Position numbers and translations under genes: made by a program. Below are positions 44,126-52,323 of a stretch of DNA of 64,000 bases, piece after piece (position 1 is the stretch's first letter; every line of letters starts with the position of its first letter). The stretch comes from Pseudomonas saxonica (GTDB taxonomy: Bacteria > Pseudomonadota > Gammaproteobacteria > Pseudomonadales > Pseudomonadaceae), in NCBI RefSeq assembly GCF_007858365.1, contig NZ_VFIO01000001.1:1426001-1490000 (forward strand), given 5' to 3'. The notes under the pieces are model-generated. The model did no database searches. It saw only the letters and a program-made list of their open reading frames with translations, and had not been told where the DNA came from.

Positions 44126-44575
44126 ATGCCGCTACGAACGCTTGTTTTGCTGTGCCTCGCCAGTTTGCTGGTCGCGTGTAGCAGTGAACCGCCAAAACCT
44201 GTGCAGCCTCAGGTACTGATGGAGCCAGAGACTGACGTCCCGAAAGACCTGGGCCCGCTCCCGGCTTATCAGCGTGAGATCAGCGGCGTACTGACCGGCG
44301 TACCGGCCGGTGCTGAAGTAGAACTGGCCATACTGATCATTGATGAGCGCGGGCGTCCGCAAGGTTTGATGGCCAGCAGCAAGATCACCGGCAATAACCA
44401 GGCGCTGCCGTTCAAACTGCGTTTCAACCCTGAAGCCTTTCCTGCTGGGGCACGGGTTGAACTGCGCGGGCGCGCCAGTCAGTCAGGGCAGTTGATCCTG
44501 CACCTGCCATCGCGAATTATCAGCCAGCCGTCGACGCAGGCCATGGGAACCTTGGCATTCGTCAAAGCCCCCTGA
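44126..44575 (+). CDS. YbaY-family lipoprotein
   Basis: The 149-residue protein has a signal peptide with lipobox 'LLVACSSE' (Cys about residue 18) and a beta-rich domain ('[27 protein letters not shown]' read as two strands), characteristic of type III secretion-unrelated YbaY lipoproteins. I chose the ATG at 44126, which follows GGAG, over the TTG at 44108. It is divergent from nrdR. Role unknown, probably attached to the outer membrane. Confidence 0.82.
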   Translation: MPLRTLVLLCLASLLVACSSEPPKPVQPQVLMEPETDVPKDLGPLPAYQREISGVLTGVPAGAEVELAILIIDERGRPQGLMASSKITGNNQALPFKLRFNPEAFPAGARVELRGRASQSGQLILHLPSRIISQPSTQAMGTLAFVKAP

Positions 44576-44635
44576 GCCTACCGTCCCGCTTTGCCCTTAT
44601 AGTTGCCTTAATTTTTACCTGCTTTGAGACACAAC

Positions 44636-45511
44636 ATGAATCAGCCTACGCCTTCTTACAGCTTCGACGTGACCTCTGCTGACTTCGACAAACAGGTTGT
44701 CCAAGCGTCTTTTGACCAACCCGTACTGGTGGATTTCTGGGCCGAATGGTGCGCACCGTGCAAGGTGATGCTGCCCATCCTGGAACAGATTGCCGAGGAC
44801 TATCAGGGCGAATTACTGCTGGCCAAGGTCAACTGTGACGTTGAGCAAGACATTGTTGGCCGTATCGGCATTCAAACCCTGCCGACCGTGGTGCTGTTTA
44901 AAGACGGCAAAGTGGTCGACGGCTTTCAGGAGGCGCAGCCCGAATCCGCGATTCGCACCATGCTCGCCCCCCATGTCGTGATGCCCGAACCCGTCGAAGA
45001 AGACCCGATGGTGCAAGCTGAAGCGTTATTTGCCGAGAGCCGTTTTGCTGACGCCGAAACGGCGCTTAAAGGCATCCTGACCGAGGACAACACCAACGCC
45101 AAAGCGCTGATTCTGTATGGCCGTTGTCTGGCCGAGCGTGGCGAACTGACAGAAGCGCAAGCCGTGCTGGACGCTGTCAAAAGTGACGAACATAAAGCTG
45201 AACTGGCAGGCGCAAAAGCGCAAGTAACCTTCCTGCGCCAGGCCGCAGACTTGCCGGATGTGGCTGACTTGAAAGCCCGCATTGCGCAAAACCCGCAGGA
45301 TGACGAAGCCGCGTATCAATTGGTAATCCAGCAATTGGCCCGCCAGCAATACGAAGCTGCACTGGATGGCTTGTTGAAACTGTTTACCCGCAACCGCAGC
45401 TACAACGAAGGCCTCCCCCACAAGACCTTGTTGCAAGTATTCGACCTGCTGGGCAACGATCATCCGCTCGTCACCACTTATCGCCGCAAACTGTTCGCGG
45501 CGCTGTACTAA
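44636..45511 (+). CDS. cnoX: Thioredoxin-TPR co-chaperone, CnoX/YbbN family
   Basis: The 291-residue protein has an N-terminal thioredoxin domain with active site 'WAEWCAPCK' (Cys-Ala-Pro-Cys, about residues 37-40) and a C-terminal helical TPR region (about 120-290: 'AEALFAESRFADAETALKG'). In E. coli the equivalent protein has lost the first cysteine; here both cysteines are present, so reduction of disulfides is possible along with protection of GroEL clients. No ribosome binding site close to consensus is seen. It is followed by a REPIN element. Confidence 0.87.
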   Translation: MNQPTPSYSFDVTSADFDKQVVQASFDQPVLVDFWAEWCAPCKVMLPILEQIAEDYQGELLLAKVNCDVEQDIVGRIGIQTLPTVVLFKDGKVVDGFQEAQPESAIRTMLAPHVVMPEPVEEDPMVQAEALFAESRFADAETALKGILTEDNTNAKALILYGRCLAERGELTEAQAVLDAVKSDEHKAELAGAKAQVTFLRQAADLPDVADLKARIAQNPQDDEAAYQLVIQQLARQQYEAALDGLLKLFTRNRSYNEGLPHKTLLQVFDLLGNDHPLVTTYRRKLFAALY

Positions 45512-45523
45512 ACCCACCGCCAC

Positions 45524-45671
45524 GTAGCAGCTGAGGAGCGAAGCGAGGCTGCGTCCGGCGGCGAAGCCGTCGCAAAACCAGACACCTGCTGCGTGTCAGG
45601 TCAATCAAGCATTCCGGGTTTACGACCGCTTCGCGCTCGAACGCAGCCTCGCTACGCTCCTCAGCGGCTAC
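45524..45671. repeat. REPIN-like element downstream of cnoX
   Basis: It starts GTAGCAGCTGAGGAGCG and ends CGCTCCTCAGCGGCTAC, which are mostly complementary. The inner parts (GGCTGCGTCCGGCGGCG; GGTTTACGACCGCTTCGCG) are those of the element at 38396 with changes. The last bases carry the TAG stop of the minus-strand gene at 45668. Confidence 0.85.
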
Positions 45672-46027
45672 GGAATTGAGGGTCCCTGGTCGACCCAGCT
45701 ATAAATCGGTGAATCAGCACCGCTGACCACCTTCACTTCGGCGCAATGGCGCAAGCGCACCAATAAGCGCTTGCCAGCGCCGACGCTGCCAGTCAGGGCT
45801 TCAAGCTGGCCTAATAACTCAGGCCCGGAGATTGACCCGGCTTTGCGCAACACGTCTTTGGTGGTTTCCCAGACTGCATCGTCCTGACTCACAGGCTTGG
45901 GTGGCACCGTGCTGGTCGGCGCTTCGCTCACGTGCAACTGCGCCCCTAGTCTTGCCCAATCGCTGTCATCGAGCTCAACCGTCAAATCCACCGGCCAGTC
46001 GCCGATCATTCCGCGAATACGCACCAT
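45668..46027 (-). CDS. Hypothetical protein, 119 residues
   Basis: I start at 'MVRIRGMIGDWPVDLTVELDD' (46027). The protein has a central low-complexity linker (about 36-46, Pro, Thr and Ser) and a C-terminal helix-rich part ('GPELLGQLEALTGSVGAGKRLLVRL'). It lies where PAO1 has the conserved hypothetical PA4062 by my memory of the order. Its stop codon belongs to the end of a REPIN. Function unknown. Confidence 0.7.
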   Translation of the reverse strand: MVRIRGMIGDWPVDLTVELDDSDWARLGAQLHVSEAPTSTVPPKPVSQDDAVWETTKDVLRKAGSISGPELLGQLEALTGSVGAGKRLLVRLRHCAEVKVVSGADSPIYSWVDQGPSIP

Positions 46028-46110
46028 CAACGCTGCTCCAAAAGTTTCATGAAGGCATGCTCCCATGCGACTTGCTTAACGCCAAGCAGACAGGCAAACT
46101 CCCGCCAACA

Positions 46111-46132
46111 TTGTTATAAGATCACATAACAA
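46111..46132 (+). promoter_or_regulatory. Probable Zur box upstream of the DUF2796 zinc operon
   Basis: A perfect inverted repeat, TTGTTAT (46111-46117) and ATAACAA (46126-46132), flanks 8 AT-rich bases. It is 28 bases from the start codon at 46161. The arms TGTTAT..ATAACA match the known Zur consensus of gamma-proteobacteria. The operon behind it corresponds to PA4063-PA4066, which I recall as zinc-repressed in P. aeruginosa. Confidence 0.65.
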
Positions 46133-46160
46133 TTTATTCATCATTCAGCTGGAGTCCGCC

Positions 46161-46724
46161 ATGCGCCGTTTGCTTCTTGCCTTGCCGTTTGCTTTGTTAC
46201 CACTGGCCATGGCGCATGCCGCCGACGCGCATGATCACGACCATGAACACGGCAGTTTGCCCCCCCATGAGCATGGAGTAGGCAGTTTAAACGTCGCGCT
46301 GGACGGCCAAACGCTGGAGCTGGATCTCGACGGGCCCTCGATGAACCTGGTGGGATTCGAGCACGTCGCGACCACTGACGCTGACAAGGCCAAGGTTGCC
46401 TCGGCTCGCCAGCAACTGGAAAATCCGCTTGTGCTGTTCAGCATTCCAAAGGCCGCTGGCTGCACCGCCGATGCTCAAGAATTGAAGAGCCCGCTCTTTG
46501 AGCCTGCACCGGAAGAAGGCGCAGTCAAAGGTGAGCATCATCACAGCGATATCGAAGCGCATTACGCCTTCACGTGCAGCCAGCCGGACGCATTGAAGAC
46601 GCTGGATCTGGCTCAGTTTTTCAAGACTTTCCCCGGCACTCATACAATCAAGGTACAACTGATCGGCAGTACAGGGCAGCAATCGGTAGAAGCAACACCT
46701 AAAGCGCCAACGTTGAAGTTTTAA
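46161..46724 (+). CDS. DUF2796 (ZrgA-type) periplasmic zinc-binding protein
   Basis: The 187-residue protein has a signal peptide (ending 'AMAHAA') followed at once by a histidine-rich stretch ('DAHDHDHEHGSLPPHEHG') and later 'KGEHHHSDIEAH'. These His clusters are expected to bind zinc. The rest is the DUF2796 domain. It heads an operon with an ABC transporter and a DUF3299 protein, behind a Zur-like box, so a role in zinc acquisition during limitation is likely. Confidence 0.85.
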   Translation: MRRLLLALPFALLPLAMAHAADAHDHDHEHGSLPPHEHGVGSLNVALDGQTLELDLDGPSMNLVGFEHVATTDADKAKVASARQQLENPLVLFSIPKAAGCTADAQELKSPLFEPAPEEGAVKGEHHHSDIEAHYAFTCSQPDALKTLDLAQFFKTFPGTHTIKVQLIGSTGQQSVEATPKAPTLKF

Positions 46725-46802
46725 GCAAAAGCGCAGGTGCCGTCGCGGCCACAGGCTGCGACGACATAATGTTTACCCCATTGCAGGCGACAGTCTTTAC
46801 CC

Positions 46803-47513
46803 ATGACCCAAGCGCTTATCGAACTCGCCAACTTAAGCTTCAGCTGGCCGGGACAACCCGTGTTGCTGGATATTCCGACCTTTCGCCTGGAACCGGGTGA
46901 AACCCTGTTTCTCAAAGGCCCGAGCGGCAGCGGCAAAACCACCTTACTGGGCTTGCTGGGCGGTGTGCAAAAAGCCAACAAAGGAACCATTCGCTTACTG
47001 GGCCAGGAGTTGAGTGAACTCGGCTCAGGCGCTCGTGATCGTTTCCGGGTCGACCACACGGGCTATATCTTTCAGCAATTCAATTTGCTGCCATTTTTGT
47101 CGGTACGTGAGAACGTCGAACTGCCTTGTCACTTTTCCAAACTGCGCGCCAGCCGCGCCGTGCAACGGCACGGCAGCGTGGGCAACGCCGCGCAAACCCT
47201 ACTGACACATTTGGGCCTTAAAGATCCGGCCCTGCTGGAGCGGCGTGCGGATTCACTGTCCATCGGTCAGCAGCAACGGGTTGCAGCCGCCCGGGCACTG
47301 ATTGGTCAGCCCGAACTGGTCATCGCGGATGAACCCACATCCGCCCTCGACGCCGATGCCCGTGAAGCATTTATCCAGTTGCTGTTTGCCGAGTGCCGGG
47401 ATGCGGGCGCCAGCTTGCTGTTCGTCAGTCATGATCAAAGCCTGGCGCCGTTGTTTGACCGTAACCTGTCGTTGTCTGAACTCAATCGCGCCGCCACACA
47501 GGCAGAGGTCTGA
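46803..47513 (+). CDS. ABC transporter ATP-binding protein (MacB/LolD-like)
   Basis: This 236-residue nucleotide-binding protein has Walker A 'GPSGSGKTT' (about 40-48), Q-loop 'IFQQFNLLPF', signature 'LSIGQQQRVA' and Walker B 'LVIADEPTSALD'. It pairs with the FtsX-type permease that starts one base after its stop codon. This class typically powers envelope processes rather than bulk import; here it is tied to zinc by the operon. It corresponds to PA4064 by order. Confidence 0.9.
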   Translation: MTQALIELANLSFSWPGQPVLLDIPTFRLEPGETLFLKGPSGSGKTTLLGLLGGVQKANKGTIRLLGQELSELGSGARDRFRVDHTGYIFQQFNLLPFLSVRENVELPCHFSKLRASRAVQRHGSVGNAAQTLLTHLGLKDPALLERRADSLSIGQQQRVAAARALIGQPELVIADEPTSALDADAREAFIQLLFAECRDAGASLLFVSHDQSLAPLFDRNLSLSELNRAATQAEV

Positions 47514-47514
47514 G

Positions 47515-48780
47515 ATGTATTTGTTTCGTCTTGCCATGGCCAGCCTGGCTAACCGCCGTTTCACCGCGCTGCTGACCGCCTTCGCCATTGCCCTGTCGGT
47601 CTGCCTGCTGCTGGCCGTGGAGCGTGTGCGCACCGAAGCTCGCGCCAGCTTCGCCAGCACCATCAGCGGCACCGACCTGATTGTCGGCGCCCGCTCCGGC
47701 TCAGTTAATTTGCTGCTGTATTCAGTGTTTCGCATTGGCAATGCCACCAACAACATTCGTTGGGACAGCTTTGAACACTTCGCCAATAACCCCAAGGTGA
47801 AATGGGCAATCCCCATGTCACTGGGTGATTCACACCGTGGCTATCGGGTGATGGGCACCAGCGAGGCCTATTTCGAGCACTATCAATACGGTCATCGGCA
47901 AAATCTCGAACTGGCCGCTGGACGGCCCTTTGCCACCGACCCTTTTGAGGTGGTGCTGGGTGCCGAAGTGGCTGAGGCCCTGCATTACAAGCTGGGCGAC
48001 AAGCTGGTACTGGCCCACGGCGTGGCGGCCATCAGCCTGGTCAAACATGATGACAAGCCGTTCACCGTGGTCGGGATTCTCAAACGTACCGGCACGCCGG
48101 TCGACCGCACGCTGCATATCAGTCTGGGGGGCATGGAAGCGATTCATATCGATTGGCATAACGGTGTGCCCGCCCGAGGCGCCGGGCGTGTCACTGCGGA
48201 TCAGGCGCGCAATATGGACCTGACACCGCAAGCCATCACAGCGTTTATGCTGGGCCTTAACAGTAAAATTTCGACCTTTGCCTTGCAGCGTGAAATCAAT
48301 GATTTCCGTGGTGAACCGATGATGGCTATCTTGCCCGGCGTGGCCCTGCAAGAGCTTTGGAGCTTGATGAGCACTGCTGAAAAAGCACTGTTTGTGGTGT
48401 CTTTGTTTGTGGTGTTAACCGGCTTGATCGGCATGCTGACCGCGATTTTGACCAGCCTCAACGAACGCCGTCGTGAGATGGCGATTTTGCGCTCCGTCGG
48501 CGCCCGACCTTGGCATATCGCCACTTTATTGGTGTTCGAGGCCTTGGCTTTGGCCTTGGCCGGCGTGGTGGCGGGTGTTGGCTTGCTGTATGTGTGCATC
48601 GCCGTGGCTCAAGGCTATGTGCAATCAAACTACGGGTTATATTTGCCGCTGTCCTGGCCAACTGAATATGAATGGACACTGCTCGGCGGTATTCTGGCGG
48701 CCGCCCTGTTGATGGGCTGCGTGCCGGCATGGCGCGCCTACCGACAATCGCTGGCCGATGGTCTGTCCATTCGTTTATGA
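47515..48780 (+). CDS. FtsX-like ABC permease
   Basis: The 421-residue protein starts at the ATG at 47515 ('MYLFRLAMASLANRRF'), one base after the ATPase stop. It has an N-terminal membrane segment (about 17-37), a periplasmic MacB-like domain (about 40-280, 'VGARSGSVNLLLYSVFRIG') and three C-terminal segments (about 290-315, 340-370 and 390-410). This topology is that of FtsX/MacB/LolC permeases. The frame is open further upstream, but inside the ATPase gene. Confidence 0.9.
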   Translation: MYLFRLAMASLANRRFTALLTAFAIALSVCLLLAVERVRTEARASFASTISGTDLIVGARSGSVNLLLYSVFRIGNATNNIRWDSFEHFANNPKVKWAIPMSLGDSHRGYRVMGTSEAYFEHYQYGHRQNLELAAGRPFATDPFEVVLGAEVAEALHYKLGDKLVLAHGVAAISLVKHDDKPFTVVGILKRTGTPVDRTLHISLGGMEAIHIDWHNGVPARGAGRVTADQARNMDLTPQAITAFMLGLNSKISTFALQREINDFRGEPMMAILPGVALQELWSLMSTAEKALFVVSLFVVLTGLIGMLTAILTSLNERRREMAILRSVGARPWHIATLLVFEALALALAGVVAGVGLLYVCIAVAQGYVQSNYGLYLPLSWPTEYEWTLLGGILAAALLMGCVPAWRAYRQSLADGLSIRL

Positions 48781-48790
48781 GTCCGGTTTT

Positions 48791-49318
48791 ATGATGACGT
48801 CTGCTCTGTCTCGCGCATTGCTTGCCCTCGTGCTGGTGGTGGTGGCTACACCCTTGTGGGCGGCTGAGCCCAAGGAGCTGACCTGGTCGGAAATGATCCC
48901 GCCGGACGCCCCGGCCGAGGTGCCAGACATGGCGCCGATGCATGACTTGTCACAGATGGGCGACATGGAGGCCGCTCCGGCGGCCAAACAGGACTTGCCC
49001 AATGCGCCGGTGGTGACATCACTGAACGGCCAATTGATTCGCTTGCCGGGGTATATCGTCCCGCTTGAAGTCAATGAAGCCGGGCGCACAACCGAGTTCT
49101 TGCTGGTGCCTTACTTTGGCGCCTGCATTCATGTGCCGCCTCCGCCGTCGAACCAGATCGTGCATGTGACCAGCAAGGAAGGGGTTCAGGTCGATGAGCT
49201 GTATCAGCCCTACTGGATCGTCGGTGCCTTGCAGGTCAAAGCCAGCACCAGCGAACTGGCAGACGCGGGTTATCAGATGGATGCGCAGAAGATCGTTGTG
49301 TATGAGTTGCCTGAATAA
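48791..49318 (+). CDS. DUF3299 exported protein
   Basis: The 175-residue protein has a signal peptide (MTSALSRALLALVLVVV, cleaved after 'LWA') and the DUF3299 domain: 'IRLPGYIVPLE', 'FLLVPYFGACIHVPPPPSNQIV'. The conserved 'PYFGACIHVPPPP' has one Cys and a His that could bind metal. As the last gene of the zinc operon it may be a periplasmic partner of the transporter. Two Met codons begin the frame; I chose the first (48791). Confidence 0.85.
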   Translation: MMTSALSRALLALVLVVVATPLWAAEPKELTWSEMIPPDAPAEVPDMAPMHDLSQMGDMEAAPAAKQDLPNAPVVTSLNGQLIRLPGYIVPLEVNEAGRTTEFLLVPYFGACIHVPPPPSNQIVHVTSKEGVQVDELYQPYWIVGALQVKASTSELADAGYQMDAQKIVVYELPE

Positions 49319-49338
49319 CTCATACCCCCTCACCCCAA

Positions 49339-49489
49339 CCCTCTCCCAAAGGGAGAGGGGGCTTGACCGGTGGTGTTGCGCCTAACTGCTTTTGACTTTA
49401 GTCCCCTCTCCCTTTGGGAGAGGGGGCTTAACCGGTGGTGTTGCGTCTAACCGCTTTTGACTTTAGTCCCCTCTCCCTTTGGGAGAGGG
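49339..49489. repeat. 65-bp tandem repeat with CCCTCTCCC palindromes
   Basis: Three palindromes of form CCCTCTCCC-N3-GGGAGAGGG lie at 49339-49359, 49404-49424 and 49469-49489, exactly 65 bases apart. The 44 bases between them are nearly identical (a few changes). This family is unrelated to the GTAGC-type elements in the window. On the plus strand it would also act as a transcription end for the zinc operon. Confidence 0.9.
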
Positions 49490-49546
49490 CTAGGGTGAGG
49501 GTATGCGGTTAACTTTTAACGAATTTTTCACAACTTTGCCCATTCA

Positions 49547-49560
49547 TTGAGCTGGGTCAA
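49547..49560 (+). promoter_or_regulatory. Possible ANR (FNR-type) box upstream of oprG
   Basis: TTGAG-CTGG-GTCAA is a symmetric 14-base site that differs from the ANR consensus TTGAT-N4-ATCAA at one base in each half. An AT-rich -10-like sequence (TATATAA) follows at about 49593. OprG in P. aeruginosa is reported to rise under low oxygen, which fits. The spacing to that -10 is longer than for a class II site. Confidence 0.45.
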
Positions 49561-49625
49561 CGGAAGCTCATCTTTCGCTCATTACCATTGGTTATATAAA
49601 TTTTAAACATCCCAATGGAGCTCCA

Positions 49626-50324
49626 ATGCACAAGTCCTTGCTTAGCGCCGCAGCCCTTGCGCTCGCTGTCGTCGCACCGCTTGCCCAAGCACACACGGAA
49701 GGCGACATCATCCTGCGGGCCGGTGCCATCACGGTTAACCCGAAAGCCGACAGCTCCAGCGTCAAGGTTGATCAGGGTCCGCTGGCAGGGGCAGATCTGG
49801 GTGGCAAGGCGACCATGAGCAGCGACACGCAGCTGGGTCTCAACTTTGCGTACATGATCACCGACCATGTCGGTATCGAGTTGCTGGCGGCCACGCCGTT
49901 TGAGCACGACGTCAAGCTGAAGGGCACCGGCCTGGCTGCGGCCAACGGTAAATTGGGCAGCCTCAAGCACTTGCCTCCGACCCTGAGCGTTGTGTACTAC
50001 CCGCTGGACCCTAAATCAGTATTCCAGCCTTACGTCGGCGCCGGCATCAACTACACCTGGATCTACGACGAACACGTCGGCAGCAGCGCCAGCGCAGCAG
50101 GCTTTGACAACTTCAAGGCGAAAAACTCGTGGGGCCTGGCCTGGCAGATCGGTGCGGACTATATGCTGACCGATAACATCATGATCAACGCCCAGGCGCG
50201 TTATATCGATATCGATACCCGCGCGACGGTAGAAAACAACGCCGTGGCACCCGGCACGCGCGCCAAGGTCAACGTAGACGTGGACCCATTCGTTTACATG
50301 GTCGGCATTGGTTACAAGTTTTAA
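49626..50324 (+). CDS. oprG: OprG, OmpW-family outer-membrane porin
   Basis: The 232-residue protein has a signal peptide ending 'LAQAHT' and the eight-strand OmpW barrel: 'DIILRAGAITVNPKADSS', 'QLGLNFAYMITDHVGIELLAATPF', 'PYVGAGINYTWIYDE' and a terminal Phe in 'VGIGYKF'. OmpW/OprG barrels carry small hydrophobic molecules or amino acids across the outer membrane by a lateral opening. It is followed by a strong terminator. Confidence 0.93.
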   Translation: MHKSLLSAAALALAVVAPLAQAHTEGDIILRAGAITVNPKADSSSVKVDQGPLAGADLGGKATMSSDTQLGLNFAYMITDHVGIELLAATPFEHDVKLKGTGLAAANGKLGSLKHLPPTLSVVYYPLDPKSVFQPYVGAGINYTWIYDEHVGSSASAAGFDNFKAKNSWGLAWQIGADYMLTDNIMINAQARYIDIDTRATVENNAVAPGTRAKVNVDVDPFVYMVGIGYKF

Positions 50325-50342
50325 CTAAGCAGCAAGAAAAAA

Positions 50343-50367
50343 GGCGCCCTATACAGGCGCCTTTTTT
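50343..50367. terminator. Bidirectional intrinsic terminator
   Basis: GGCGCC (50343-50348) pairs with GGCGCC (50356-50361) around a 7-base loop, followed by six T (50362-50367). On the other strand the A-run before it (50335-50342) gives a T-run, so it ends both oprG and the convergent epimerase gene. Confidence 0.92.
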
Positions 50368-50382
50368 ATGACCGAGAGGTTA

Positions 50383-51312
50383 TTAACGACCGAGCAAACG
50401 GGCCAACCCTTCGCTCATGGGCGTGATTTCACCCAGTGTAAAACGCTGCAACAGACGGCTGTTGTCAGCCCGCGAATGCCGGATGTCGCCGGAGCGGGCC
50501 GGGCCATAGCTGATCGGTGGCAACTCTCCCACCACGCCGCTCAACGCCTGCAGCATTTGGTTGAGGGTGGTGGCTTGGTTCAAACCCACGTTGACCGCAC
50601 CTTCCTCAACCTCTGTGGCCTCGATGGCTTGCATCAGAATGTTGACCAGATCGCCTACGTACAAGAAGTCGCGCGTTTGCTCCCCGTCGCCAAAAATGGT
50701 GATGGGCAAACCCTTTACCGCGCGCTCACTGAAAATGCTGATCACACCCGAGTAAGGCGAAGATGGATCCTGGCGCGGCCCGAAGATGTTGAAGAGGCGA
50801 AAAATCACCGGCTCCAGGCCATGCTGGCGGCGGTAGAAATTCAGATAGTGCTCACTGGCCAGCTTGTCCGATGCGTAAGGTGTCAGCGGTGCCTTGGGCG
50901 TGTCTTCAGCGATCGACTCGCCCTCGCCGTTATTGCCGTAGACCGCCGCACTGGACGCAAAGACAACCCGCTTGACCCCAGTCTCGCGCATGGCCTCGCA
51001 GACGTTCAGCGTGCCGATGAAATTACTTTGATGAGTACGTACAGGGTCGTCTACCGAGGCTTGGACCGAAGCAACTGCCGCCAGATGAACGACTGCGCTG
51101 CAACCGTTCATGGCCTTGAGGACCAATGCCGCGTCCGCTACGTCACCCTCGATTAGCTCGACCTTGGGGTTGTCCAGCGGCAGGTTGCTGCGTTTACCGG
51201 TGGATAAGTCATCGAGAATTCGAACGGCGTAGCCTTTGGCCAACAATGCATCGACCAGATTGGAACCAATGAATCCGGCTCCGCCAGTGACTAAAACGGG
51301 TGCATCAACCAT
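50383..51312 (-). CDS. NAD-dependent epimerase/dehydratase (extended SDR)
   Basis: The 309-residue protein has the NAD motif 'VTGGAGFIGSNL' (about 8-19), 'LDDLSTGKRSNL' and the active-site 'YASDK' (about 147-151). It resembles UDP-glucose 4-epimerase and related nucleotide-sugar enzymes. I start at 'MVDAPVLVTGG' (51312) since the open frame above it reads into the next gene. The order after oprG matches PA4068. Substrate not shown by the sequence. Confidence 0.88.
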   Translation of the reverse strand: MVDAPVLVTGGAGFIGSNLVDALLAKGYAVRILDDLSTGKRSNLPLDNPKVELIEGDVADAALVLKAMNGCSAVVHLAAVASVQASVDDPVRTHQSNFIGTLNVCEAMRETGVKRVVFASSAAVYGNNGEGESIAEDTPKAPLTPYASDKLASEHYLNFYRRQHGLEPVIFRLFNIFGPRQDPSSPYSGVISIFSERAVKGLPITIFGDGEQTRDFLYVGDLVNILMQAIEATEVEEGAVNVGLNQATTLNQMLQALSGVVGELPPISYGPARSGDIRHSRADNSRLLQRFTLGEITPMSEGLARLLGR

Positions 51313-52189
51313 GACGATAAAACCTGTCAAGTAAAGTCGGGAGCGCCGCACGCCAGGCGCGGGGCTTGATTCCGAAAGTGTGTAGAATTTTTTTACAGGC
51401 CAGTACGGCATGTTGCGGCTCTTGAGCCGCGTCCGGGCACGCTGCATGAGCCTGCGGCGTGGGACTTTCGATGGCCAGTGGGTGCAAGTTGCGCGCTTCG
51501 GTCAAGATCGCCTGCCCCAGCGCCAGCGGCGTTGTCGCCTCATGCCCCGCGTAGTGATAGGTGCCCCAAAGCGGAGCCGCACAATCGAGCTGTTTAAGCA
51601 CAGAAATAATCACGCGGGCAGCATCATCTACCGGCGTAGGGTTACCGCGGCGATCATCGGCCAGAAACACTTCGCCCGGCTTTTCAGCCTGAGCAAGAAA
51701 GCGCCCCAGCGTGCCATCGGGACTGTCATCGAGCAGCCAGCCAAAGCGCAACAAAACGTGTTGAGGGCAAATGGCCCTTACGCTTTGCTCAATGCGCCAC
51801 AACGCCTGACCGCGCAACCCCAGCGGGACAGGCTCGTCCTTTTCACTATAGGCAGTTGCCCGCGAACCATCGAACACGCGATAGCTGGAGGGTTGCAACA
51901 AAATGATGTTGTGATGCTGGCACAGCTCAGCCAAACGTTCGACAGAGCGCTCCTGAGCCGCAAGACGAGTCTCGTCCACTGCCCTCGCCTGGAACCAATC
52001 GAAATAGTAGGCAAGGTTGATCACCGCATCTGGACGGGTGTCATCAAGCAGTTGTGTGAGGCTTGCAGCGTCCCAGCCGTCTTGCGGCGGACGCGGGGCG
52101 AGGAAATTGATGTCTTCCTCGGCACCCTGACGGATCAGCGCCTGCCCGAGAGCATTTCCGCCGCCCAGTAACATAAGGCGCATTCGCAT
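51305..52189 (-). CDS. RmlD-like NAD(P)-binding sugar-nucleotide protein
   Basis: The 294-residue protein has an N-terminal Rossmann motif in reduced form ('LMLLGGGNALGQALI', about 5-19) and RmlD-like blocks ('DAVINLAYYFDWFQA', 'LLQPSSYRVFDGS', 'RFGWLLDD'). The catalytic Tyr-x3-Lys is not in its usual form: the sequence there reads 'AYSEKDEPVP'. It may therefore be a binding or altered-activity member. It overlaps the epimerase start by eight bases, and the two are probably co-expressed (PA4068-PA4069 order). Confidence 0.75.
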   Translation of the reverse strand: MRMRLMLLGGGNALGQALIRQGAEEDINFLAPRPPQDGWDAASLTQLLDDTRPDAVINLAYYFDWFQARAVDETRLAAQERSVERLAELCQHHNIILLQPSSYRVFDGSRATAYSEKDEPVPLGLRGQALWRIEQSVRAICPQHVLLRFGWLLDDSPDGTLGRFLAQAEKPGEVFLADDRRGNPTPVDDAARVIISVLKQLDCAAPLWGTYHYAGHEATTPLALGQAILTEARNLHPLAIESPTPQAHAACPDAAQEPQHAVLACKKILHTFGIKPRAWRAALPTLLDRFYRHG

Positions 52190-52323
52190 AGATTGTGCAG
52201 GCTCAGTCTATTCAAAAGGGTGATATATACCAGAAACCAACCTCGCAAACCGTTGGTCATGATCAACAATTACGCATTTTGCGGGTTTATCCGCCTGTCG
52301 TCACTGACAAACTGCGCCGCGTC

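Noticed and set aside
49339..49489. CRISPR array
   Set aside because: The segments between the palindromes are near-identical, so they are not spacers. It is a tandem duplication of a palindromic repeat.
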